From: Pomphorhynchus laevis
Lineage: Eukaryota > Acanthocephala > Palaeacanthocephala > Echinorhynchida > Pomphorhynchidae
Direction of reading: 5' to 3'
NCBI GenBank assembly: GCA_012934845.2
Contig: WNNJ02003003.1
Location: forward strand, 62,001 to 126,000
Length of the DNA: 64,000 bases
Shown here: in pieces, positions 1-11,100 of the stretch
How positions within the stretch are numbered: the first letter of the stretch is position 1
Layout: every line of letters begins with the position of its first letter
Notes under the pieces: model-generated
Databases searched by the model: none
What the model saw: only the letters and a program-made list of their open reading frames with translations
Told to the model about the DNA's origin: nothing
Translations under genes and position numbers: made by a program

Positions 1-1260
1 CTTTAATGAATTAAAAAAACTTTTTATCATTAAAACTTTAATGATACTGAAAAAGACGTTTAGTCAAAAAGGATACGCTTAGTCTAAAGCCTAATGAATT
101 ATATTATTCTTTTTTAATTTTAAAATTTAAAAATTAAATGTATAATAAACAAGTAATTTATGATTAGATGCATAAATTTGATACGTAACTCAACGCTATT
201 AAATTGTAATTTAAAATTTTCATCAGTCAGAGGAAATATTGGAAGCAGAGAAAAGTAATTTAAATTAATTTCTATTTACCAAATAGTATGTTGTGTTTCC
301 ATATAAATTTTAAGCGCGATAATTGTCAATATACCAGACTAGTCAAATAATATTATAAAAAGTATCGAAGCGTTAAACTTGGGTATTGTTCAGCAAGTAT
401 GACCCCTACTAATACTTGAATGTAGTGTACTGCTGTTAGCTTAAAATCTAGGATTGAAGCAACTTGTAGAATAAAAAGTCATAAAATATCAATTGTAGCG
501 TTGACAGCACAAGTACATCGGCTCAAAGTGAGGGAACAAACTATAGAGGAATAGTCTAAGGATAGCAGGTGATTGCTTAAGGATGAGTAGAATAAAAATA
601 GTTAAAAAAGGAAACAAACTATAAATTATCTATTATAAGAATAAAAGGTAATAGCAAATAATAAGTCTTCAAATTGAAAGTTGCACCTTTCCCTGCCAAC
701 GCTAATTTAATTTGAATTCAAATTTTAAATGAGGGAACAAACTATAGAGGAATAGTTTAAGGATAGAAGGTGATTGCTAATTTTTATTTTCCTATTTACC
801 AAATAGTATGTAGTGTTTGCTAAAGGTAATAATCACAATAACTTGCATGAAAATCGCATTTTAAATCGAACGCAAAATATTTAAAATGCAAGGATATCAC
901 GGTAATAAGAATAAGGATTAGATGTCATCAGGAGGAACTGCTATGTTAACAGGTGATATAATTATAATTAAATTATATTATAAATTATATTAAATTAAAT
1001 TAAAATTTCAATTGTACTAGAGCTCTACTATTTTTGCTGCAAAAAATCGTTTTAATTATGAAACTTTTATTTCTTATTAACTTTTGCTGTTATTCTCAAA
1101 TAACATTACAGACATCGAAACTGTTATTGGCCTTTACAAAGTTTTACAACCGAATTAGCATCCTCCTCATTTCTGATGATATTTTTAAATTTGATTTAGG
1201 CTCATGTGGAATTTTTTAATGTTTACAAAAATTTACGAATAAATTCACAAATTTGCAAAT
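1..1260. other. AT-rich flank with short repeats, no gene seen
   Basis: No convincing coding region. It holds two small direct-repeat pairs: 530-577 with 731-778 (48 bp, about two mismatches) and 272-298 with 792-818. A short stretch near 920-950 resembles the PLE 3' end found complete at about 10.4 kb, in inverted orientation. Upstream exons of the SAXO gene may lie here but none could be picked out. Confidence 0.5.
530..778. repeat. Pair of 48-bp direct repeats
   Basis: The stretch starting GAGGGAACAAACTATAGAGG occurs at 530-577 and again at 731-778 with about two differences. The 153 bp between them has no recognised content. The outer pair (272-298, 792-818) surrounds this one, so a larger block may have been duplicated and then eroded. 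Confidence 0.7.
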
Positions 1261-1271
1261 TTCACTTTTAG

Positions 1272-3565
1272 GAAATCTTTCAAAGAATACGACTGTAAAA
1301 GAGAGCCATCATATAAGCCGGAGGAGGTTCATATACAACCAGATTTACTAGATGATACAACAACTTATAATCAAAGCTATCAAGGTTAATATCAGATGAG
1401 ATAAGTAAATATTCTGTTTCATAATGAAAATGGATTTATACAAACTCGGAGTTTATAGCGGATTAGATACACTTAATGCCGCGTAGAACATTATTTCACT
1501 GCTTATTGAATATTAACTGCAAATTAAAAATACCGATTAATAATTATAATAATAAATAATTATAAGATTTTATATAATTTATAATATAATTTATAAGATT
1601 CATAGGATTTCATAATTTATAATTTTATATAAAGATAAATAATTAAGTTATAAATAATTATAAACTTTTTTACAAATAATATTTATATCACGATAAAATT
1701 TAAAATAAAATTCAATTTTAATAAATTATTTACAAATAATATATAAATAATATATAATTAATAGTATTCATAATAAATAATGAATAGAGGTTATGAGGAG
1801 GAACTGTTATGTTATCAAGTTTCATAGCCTATTTGTCGACCCAACATAGCAGCGTGGCCAAACACGTGTTAAGGACGTATATCCTCTGAATAAATTTGAT
1901 TATATAATATCTTATTCTAATACAAAGTATATTATTTATTATCCTCCATAAATATTGTTCGCTTAAATATCAATATTAAATATCAATATTTATAACATCA
2001 GATAACTGAGTCTACGTATTTGATACTATATATAAATCAAAAATAAAGGTAAATAATAAATAATTATATAAGATTTATACAATTTATATTTATATCAAGC
2101 TCAAATTTAAAATTGAAATTTAAAATAAAAGTCAATTTTAATAAATTGACTAATAAATAACAGACGATGTATCAGAATAAACAAAAGAGGTCATCAAGAG
2201 GAACTGCTATGCTATCAGATTTCGGCCCCTACTCCTCGAACACTGCTTTTTTGAAGGGTACAGTTTACTGTATACAAGAATATACATAATAACTAGACGA
2301 TAACTCGTTGGAGCTTAAATTATCAAATAGAAATACTTAAAATACATACATAATTTTTATTTAAACAAATTGGGTATCTGTAAATTAGCAATATCTGTAA
2401 ATCAAAATTGTAGGTAAATATGTTGAACAAATGAAACCTATTAAACGGAAGAATGATAAAAAGCAGGTAATTGCATTTTCTGGAACTGCAACTTATAAAG
2501 GTAACCAAACCGCCTTTTATATTTTCACTAATATTTTCCGTTCGTTGTAAAGATCATTTTCAGAAGCACGATATTGATTTGAATTACCGAAAGTTTGTGA
2601 AGCCCAACAAAACTGACGACGATTTAAAACTGTGTGGTCCATTGGAAAAATTCTCTGAATACAAGAGGGCATATCAGCCAATTGATTGTGCAGAGCCTAT
2701 ACAAATTCAACAAGCACCGGGTACGTTATCTGAAGAAAACAAAGATAAACCGTTTAACGCCAGCACGGTGTATCAGAGTACATTTACACCGATGAACTGT
2801 GAACAGACTCAAATACAAAAACCACATAATGAATTACATCTTGATCAGTCGTTAGCATTCGAAAGCGATACGACCCATCGACACGATTTTACCGCTCACA
2901 GCAATTGCGATCCGACTATATCAGCTAAACCGAAGGAAACGAAGGTATGTCGATATCCCTTCAGTGATACAACTACATACGTAAGTGATTACTTACCACA
3001 TAGCAGCTGTCAGAAAAGAGTATCTTGCCAATCCCAATCTAACCCGTTACAAATTGATGAATTCACGTCAAAGCGATTTGCCGCTCAATCATTGTATAAG
3101 TTAGAGTTTCAACCAAAAACGCAAAGTCAAATCCAAATTGCCAAACAAAACGATCATCTCGGTGTAAAAGGTGGAGAACTCCACAACAAAACAGTTTATA
3201 AGGAAATGTATCCAAGCCATAAAATTTGTCAACCGCTGGAAAGACATCGCCCGAATGTCGACTATCATCACACCCGCGAGAACAATTGTGCGGCCATCGG
3301 CGATAGCATCTATCGTGAGACATTTGTAGCACATAAGGATTGCGATCTAGTAGCTAAAAAAGTTATTCCCAAGAAGCATGTAATTAGCAATACCATGGAT
3401 AAAATTGAAGACACAAGCGTCTATAGAAGTGCGTTTGGACCTTTGAAATTCTGCCCATGTCCAGCTGCTATACTAAACAGTGAGTGTTCGGATCAGAAAT
3501 TAGCTTACGAAGACAACGAAGGCCATGTATATTACACGAAAAAGGATGCAAAAGTCGAAGCATAA
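1272..3565 (+). CDS. SAXO-like stabilizer of axonemal microtubules (3' part of gene)
   Basis: SAXO (FAM154/STOP-related) proteins bind and stabilise microtubules of cilia and flagella through repeated Mn modules. Two exons are supported: 1272-1384 and 2553-3565. The first encodes a segment with DDTTTYNQSYQ. A phase-1 junction (CAAG/gttaat to ttgtaaag/ATC) then reads into the long second exon in frame. The protein shows repeated TTY or VYxxxF/Y modules followed by about 10 residues and a cysteine (TVYQSTFTPMNC, TTYVSDYLPHSSC, SIYRETFVAHKDC, SVYRSAFGPLKFC), the SAXO repeat pattern. No transmembrane or signal segment is seen. The 5' exons and start codon are missing. An alternative acceptor at 2563 would break the reading phase. 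Family assignment is fairly sure, the exact splice site less so. A possible ATTAAA poly(A) signal lies at 3593-3598. Confidence 0.72.
1755..1990 (-). mobile_element. Truncated PLE 3' end, inverted
   Basis: This stretch is the reverse complement of the 3' end of the Naiad-type element at about 10,240-10,460, including the codons for the terminal WMDNK-like residues, the stop region and the 3' UTR with CAACATAGCAGCGTGGCC. It is 5'-truncated to about 240 bp, as expected for incomplete target-primed insertion. Confidence 0.65.
2040..2250 (-). mobile_element. Second PLE 3' UTR fragment, inverted
   Basis: It repeats the outer 3' UTR of the same PLE (matching about 10,380-10,510 in reverse complement), including GAGGAACTGCTATGCTATCAG and an AT-rich tail. 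It directly follows the 1755-1990 fragment in the same orientation, so two 3' ends lie in tandem. No coding part remains. Confidence 0.6.
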
Positions 3566-3599
3566 GATTGGAATCCCAAATTATAAAGAGACATTAAAA

Positions 3600-5190
3600 A
3601 TATGCATTTTTACCTTTTTTTATTTTTTCATTAAAAAATTTAAAACAATTTGAAACGGATTATTCTAAGCTGCTTTTCTAAAAAAAATCGAACAAATGAG
3701 TTAAACGAAATATTAAAAAACAGTGTAGCTGCAATTTCACGTTGATATGAGTTTTTATTATCGTTCTTGAAACGATAAATTAGTGACTGAACTGTAAAAT
3801 TAAATATAACTTTTAATAATTTATCATTAATTCACAAGATACGGTAATTTGAAATGAAAGTAACAAATTTGTAAAATCCATATAATTAAATTTTATATAA
3901 CATATTAATATTTTATATTTTATTACATTATTTATACATAATATGATGCATTTTATTATTAATATCAGTTCTATATTAATAATATAATTATTGTTTTAAA
4001 ATGATCTTCATTTTAAAACAATAATAAACAAATATTTATACAAAATTTAATAGTTAAAATAACGAAATTCAAATAATAACATAATAATTAAATTGTTAAT
4101 TTTATTATTATTTAATATTAAATATGTTATATTATGTTATAATATGTTATATTATATAATTATAATATGTTATATTACATAATTATAATATGTTATATTA
4201 TATAATTATTAATATATAATATGTAATACATATTATTTAAATTCAAATTTTTGCATATCAAATTTTATATAATAAAATAAGACAAAAATATTATCTTAAC
4301 TTTTGTATAAATTGTAAAATTTGTAAATATAAGATTAATTTTAGATTATAGGATAATATAAGATTAATTTTAGATTGTGAGATAATATAATATTTTAAAT
4401 AAATTCAAAAAATATATTTTTAATTTAATTCATTTTTAAAGATAGGAGAAAAGAAATATAAAAGTTAAAAATGTCCATTTTTTAAACTGTTTGTTTTTTA
4501 ACCCGATCTCATTTTTTCACTGTTTGAATTAAGAGTAGAATCAAAAGTAAAAACTAATTTTTATGACGACATTTTGGGATCGTCGGGTCATTATCTTATT
4601 TAAAATACGCAATATATGAAATTATGTTAATATTCAATAAAATATGTTTCATATAAATTAAGTTTTTTTGTAATCATAAAATAATATTCAAAATATGTTT
4701 TGAATTATATTTATGTTTTTAAAATGTTTTTAATTATAAATATGTTTCGAAATAATATTATGTTTTGGACCTATATTTTGAAATGTATAATTATATAAAT
4801 TATATAATTTGTATGAAATACAAATTATATTTAATTTATATTATTAAAATATAATAATTATATTTTAATAATTAATTTTAATTTATATTTAATAATTAAT
4901 TATATTTATTATAATCAAAATCATAAATCAAAAATCGAAATTTAAATAGTGCATATTATTTATATGTTATATTATTTATTATATGTTATATATATAAATT
5001 TTTTACATATCATATAAATTATATATTTATAATTATTAATATTATATTATATATTATGGTATTTTTAAGTGATTTATCTAGCTCCTACAATTTACAAATT
5101 ATCAAATAATATGCTGTCAAATCTAATGAACGTAGTAGTAATAATGCACCAATTGGATTTTTTCAATATTCAAAATTTGCAAGGCTTATC
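3600..5190. other. AT-rich intergenic region with hairpin and short tandem repeats
   Basis: No gene is visible between the SAXO stop and the eEF2 copy A stop. Present are a perfect 18-bp inverted repeat with a 3-bp spacer (3987-4004 and 4008-4025), a degenerate array of a roughly 23-bp unit (ATAATATGTTATATTATATA-type) at about 4129-4225, and a two-copy repeat containing AAGATTAATTTTAGATT at about 4330-4390. Confidence 0.55.
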
Positions 5191-5194
5191 TTGA

Positions 5195-8100
5195 TTAAAT
5201 CTTGTCTAAATAGTCGTTCAAATCAGGCATCCCCGCTTTGAGACCTTTACGTGATCGAATCTTTTCAATGATAATTCTAGTCATCGACTTTTCTTCGTTC
5301 AGATCACCTGGAACTAATTGCCAATGGTCAAACAAGCACTGTGGGAAAGCTTGTCCACCAGTTGCAGCGCGTAACTCCGAAGTGAAATCTTAAAATGCTG
5401 AAATATAAACATTTGTATAAATTATTATGTCCTCACTGAATGATTCGCTGACAGGCAAGTAAGCTTTAACTACGAGCAAAGGTGTTCCAACTAAGGATGT
5501 CTCATCGAACACCTGCCCTCTTCGCTTGGCTAGAACTCCATATATTCCGCCAATTACTGTTCTTGGACACTAAATAATATTAATAAAATCCAGAAACCCT
5601 AACGAAACAAACTTGAAATAATAAACTAGATTTATATACACTTTATAACTATGCAACTTTTAAACAACTATGTTTTTCTTAATTATCATAACCAACTCCG
5701 AACATTTCTCAACACAATAAGTAGCTGTAATATAAATTTTATTTTTTATATTTGAATTACGGGAAAAGGCTATTTCCCGATTCTAATGCAAATCACTCAC
5801 TTGATAATTCAATATCTAAGATTGAACATTTCAACTAAATGAACGATTGCTTGTGTTCTTCTAATTCTATATTAAGTATTTAATTGAATTGATTAAATTA
5901 TTTTTATTCCTAGCTTTTTAAAAACCACAATTTAAAATTATTTTTGAAATCTTTCAAAAATAATTTATTAATGAATGTCTGAAGCTGAAAACATGTCATA
6001 ACCACATAATTTAAGATTTTGGCTACTAAAATATTTTCTACTGCTGATCCATTCAATGCAATATATTAAAATCTTAATAATTTAAAATTGGATGTATTCC
6101 TATAAGATAAGAATCTCACCTGGATTTCAACAAGATATATAGGCTCAAATATTCTAGGTTTAGCAGTTAGAATTGAAGCAAATGTTACACACCTAGCTGG
6201 CTCAACAATTTGATTTGCTCCACGATGAATAGCGTCTGCATGTAATGTAACATCCACGATGTCTACGCGAACACCTCTCAACTGCTCCCCACACAAAGGC
6301 CCATGTTTAGTGACTAATTGGAATCCTGCCACAACGCTGTCTTTAATTTCATTAAGATACTGTACGCCTTTTGTGCAGTCTACCAGTATATTTGGACCAG
6401 TAGTTTCAGGGCCAAAGCACCAAATCTTTCTAGCTTCTGTAACGTCATATTCGTATTTTTCGGCTAGGTATCTAGCTCTTACTTTTATATCTTGTCGATC
6501 GTTAACTTCACCGCTTTCAATATCTTCAATAAGACCACCAGGCATAGCATTAGCTCTCATAAACAATCTGTTATGTTTATTTGGTGACTTTGCCAGACAG
6601 ATTTGATTGGATGCATCTATTACCGTTTCACGATAAGATACAAGCGGTTCCGATATTTTCAAGGGGATGCAGGCGTGATCCTCTTCCAAGTCTTTCAAGC
6701 AAATTTCCAAATGCAGCTCACCGGCTCCGGCGATAATATGTTCACCGGATTCCTCGATAATACACTAAAAAAGATTTATACTAATGGTGAGAATCCGATT
6801 ACATTAAATTTAAATTTAAATAAAATGCGAATTCAATGAAGATATTTTAAAAATAAGATTATTCAAATTTTGATATTAAAAAATCGATATATCGATTTAA
6901 TATTTAAGAACACAACTTATTTTATTTAGCAAACTAAATGAAATAAATTAATATGTCATTGAACTAATAATTTGTTATAACATGAAATATTTCTGCAAAG
7001 TCCGTTGATCTCTAAATTTACATAATTATAAAATTTTTACTACATTTCAATTTGATTGGATGGACACTGGTAATTAGCGGGCTATATTATATCATTCCTT
7101 GACATTTGTTGAATTTGCAAAAGGCAGTTAATTAATGCAAAACCCAACGAGATACCTATAAAATAAATACGTAAGACACGGCTTTTTTAGAATCTGCGAT
7201 AAATACTACACAAGCTGTATATAATAGTTATGTACCATAGCTTTTTAAAAAAATATTAAAGTTATCAAGTTCAATTTTATTGAAAATAAAACATAAAATG
7301 AACTTGAGTGGTTGTAGCTACTAAATTTTTAGATTGTCTAAAACAGGAAATAGTTTCTTTTATTTTTGTATATCTTATTTTTTTGTCTATTTTTAAAGAC
7401 TAAAAAATGTCATGATAATTGAATTTATCACGGGTCCTTTTCAATTTAAAGTCTCACGGGTCGTTGGATGGCCCGTTGTAAGTTTAGTCTGAATCAACTA
7501 AACTAGGTGGCGACACCGAAAAAGCAACGTTAAAAATTATGGCTTAACAAACATTACATGTACTCAACCAGATTGGAAAAAAAACGTAAGTACTAATGAT
7601 TTTAATTTTAGATCTTTTAAATGTAATAGAAAAATTGTAAAGCTTGCGATGTTATAAATAATAATTGTATTGTAAGTAATACGACAAACAAATGTTTTTC
7701 ATTGAATATTAATAATAATTGTAACTGCAATACCGCAGGTGTAGTGTATCTAATACAATGTACATGCGCATTGCAATATATTGGAAAAACATCAAATGTT
7801 AAAATTTAGGTTTAGGCAACACATATATAGTATACAGCATAATAGTCAAACTATATTTCATAAACATATGAGATTAATAGGACATGATATTAAAAACTGT
7901 AAATTATTTATTTTAGAACATATTATTGAAGAAAATAAGACAATATTAAATCAAAAGCTATTAGAGAAAGAAGATTTTTTGATTAAAACGCTCAATTCCA
8001 TGTACCCATTAGGATTGAATGACGTGGTACAAGGAATTGGCAGAAGTAGTATAATACATAATAAACAACTATATTATAATAATCCAGTTAAACGCAAACC

Positions 8101-11100
8101 AAGAAGTTATGGTGATAAAAGGAATAGGAAAAATAGAGTTAAAATATTAAAAAAAATGTGTATATAAATGAACAATTAGAAATATTAAAACAACTCTTAA
8201 GAGATAATAAGCTAAAAGATCTTTATGTAAATATAAGAAGTTTTTCTAAAGATATCATATGTTTAATAAATCAAAAATTAATTAACGACTATGATAGGCT
8301 AAGTTGTATAATAGACAGTTATTGTAATACAAAATACTATAATCGTACAATAAATGTTAATAATAACAATAAAAAATATACATTAACCATAAACTTCATT
8401 AATAAATGTATAGATAACATAAATATAGCCGGACTTTTAAATAATTCTAAAAGTAAAGAAATAATAGGGTCAGATTTAAGTAAATATATTCCTAAAATAA
8501 GGTATAAACTCCTACCACCATTAGGACGAAAAATTTGTAATTATAATAAAGAATTAAAATCAATATGTAACGATAATATTAGAAACATAATGGAAACATA
8601 ATGCAATTGTAATAGTCTTAGTTTTGATAAAATAAATGAACATATATGTACCCATAATCTAGAATTAATTGAAAATTGTGAATTAAGAAAGCTGCTATCA
8701 AAAGGGTATAAATATAGATTAAATAATAACAACGACAACAATAAAATTTACAATTCGTTATATAATAACTTAGATGATTACTTTAGTCAGCTGATTAATA
8801 GTGAAAGCTCGAATATATCTAAGATAAACATTTGGAAAGATATAATTTGATAAAATTAAAAATAAAATGAAAATAACAAACAATTATAAAAGGAATGATA
8901 AAATTAATAAAGATATGTAATAACTTTGTCTTCATATGCAAAAAGCTTTATTATGATATACTAATGAAAGAGGTTAATTCTAATGATTTAAATGTAAATC
9001 CAACATATGAACGTAGTGAGTTAAGTTTAGAAACAATTATTACAAGTCACTGTTCTATAATGGATAAAAAGGGTATAAAGGTTGAATTAGATAATAAAAC
9101 TATACCTATATTATATTGAAATCCAAAATTACATAAAAATCCAATAAAACCTAGGTTCATATGTAGTGCGTTTAAATGTACATTAAAACCACTTTCTGTC
9201 TATATGAATAAAATACTTAAAGTAATTAAAGCACATTTTAAAAAATATTGCAAGGTAATCGAAATTAATACTGGTATAAAACACTATTTCAGTATTAATT
9301 CTACAAAGGAATTTTTAGAACAGACAAAAGGAATAAATTTTCAAAATATAAATACATACGATTTTAGTACGCTTTATACAAATCTAGATTTAGTAGATAT
9401 TAAAGAAGCGTTAGTAAAATTAATTAATCTTATATTCGGAAAAAGATATATATATAATTATATGGATAATTTTATCCATATATTTATATTTACTTGATGG
9501 TTTAATTTTTGCTAGATAGGCGTTATAATTATATTTATGATATAATAATTATAACGCCTATCTAGCAAAAATTAAACCATCAAGTAAATATAAATATATG
9601 GATAAAATTGAATTAATAGAATCCTTAAATATTTTGATAAATCAAAATTATTTAAAAGTACGGGCATCTATATTTAGACATGTAAAAGGTGTTCCAATGG
9701 GTGGTAATAGTAGCCCAATTATAGCTGATTATAAGTTTTTAAGCTTTATAGAATATGAATTTGTTCATAACTGTGTAAAAACTAAATCAAAACTACTAAA
9801 TATATGAAATATTTTTTTCGATTATATATGTGTATTTAATTCTAATAATTTTTATTCAATTAGTGAGCACATTTATCCAGAATGCCTCATTCTTAACAAA
9901 ACCAATATAAATGATAAAGAAGGTGTATATCTAGATATGAACATTAAATTAACATTAAATAAAACTACTATTAATTTATATCGTAAAGATGACATATTTA
10001 AATTTACAAGAAACATATTTTTGCATGAGCATTCATGCATACCATATAATATAAAATATAATACATTAAATAATGAAATTTTAAGAATTGCAACAATATG
10101 TAATGATATTGGCTTTCTTCAAAATCATTTAAATAATTTAATAGATACATATTTTAAACTAGGTTACTATAAAAATAACATCAAGCAGAAAATAGTAAAA
10201 TATATAAATCAACACAATAATATAAAGAATAAATTTAAACTCTTAAGTGGCAAATTTTTATGGATGGATAATAAATAATATACTTTGTATTAGAATAAGA
10301 TACTATATAATCAAATTTCATTAGAGGAAATACATCATTAGCATGTATTTGGCCACGCTGCTATGTTGGGTAGAGGAGTTAGGGGCTGAAACCTGATAGC
10401 ATAGCAGTTCCTCCTGATGACCTCTAATTCTTATTCTGATATAACGTCTGTTATTTATTAGTCAATTCATAAAAATGACGTTTATTTTAAATTTCAATTT
10501 TTTATTTTAACTTGATTTAAATTATAGAAAATCTAAAAACAATTATTAATTTTATTATTTAATTATTAAATTTTGATTTAGCATTATTATGTTTTGTTTA
10601 TTTTATAATTATATAACAATACGTAGACTCAGTTTGCTGATTTGATATATATAATTTTGGCGTGGACATAAAATAAATGAATGTGTTTTTGTTTAATGGA
10701 AGTTAGATTTATTAATCAGCTCAGTTAGCTGATTTGATTTATTATGATCAAAATTATAAAAAATATTTTCTAAGAGATAAACATAAAATTGAAAAAGAAA
10801 AAACGCCAATAAAACAAATTTTCTGTTCATTTTCTCAGTATCAATTCGATCTTAATTAATATGGTGCCAAACTTGTCTCGAATCCTGAGTGACGGTTAAA
10901 TAACGGATCACAATTGTCTTAGATATAATTAAAATTGTCTTAGATAAAAAAAAACTTACAATTGAAAAATACCGGGTCGAAATGTCTTAAAATATTCGAT
11001 ATAAATATATTTCCGTGTTTTACTAATGATGACGGAAAACTTAAATTTAGATTTTCATCGATGCTGCTTCAATGTAAAAATATATTCGTTTTAAAAAAAA

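Larger units (their letters stand above)
7430..10510 (+). mobile_element. Penelope-like retroelement, Naiad type, antisense in eEF2-A intron
   Basis: This PLE has its GIY-YIG nuclease upstream of the reverse transcriptase, the order of the Naiad clade rather than the C-terminal nuclease of classical Penelope. It sits in the 5-kb intron of eEF2 copy A, in the opposite direction; the matching intron of copy B is 178 bp. Its 3' UTR (10,279 to about 10,510) is shared with truncated copies at 0.9, 1.75 and 2.04 kb. Upstream, 7447-7522 folds into three consecutive hairpins. The reading frame is interrupted in several places, so this copy is dead. Exact ends and target-site duplication were not resolved. 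Confidence 0.75.

Noticed and set aside
7585-7612. GTAAGTACTAAT...TTTTAG, looks like a tiny intron in the PLE
   Set aside because: At about 26 bp it is too short to splice; chance in AT-rich sequence is more likely.
10405-10425. CTGATGA in the PLE 3' UTR as a hammerhead
   Set aside because: No GAAA or stem II follows within range; other copies of the repeat do not keep CTGATGA.
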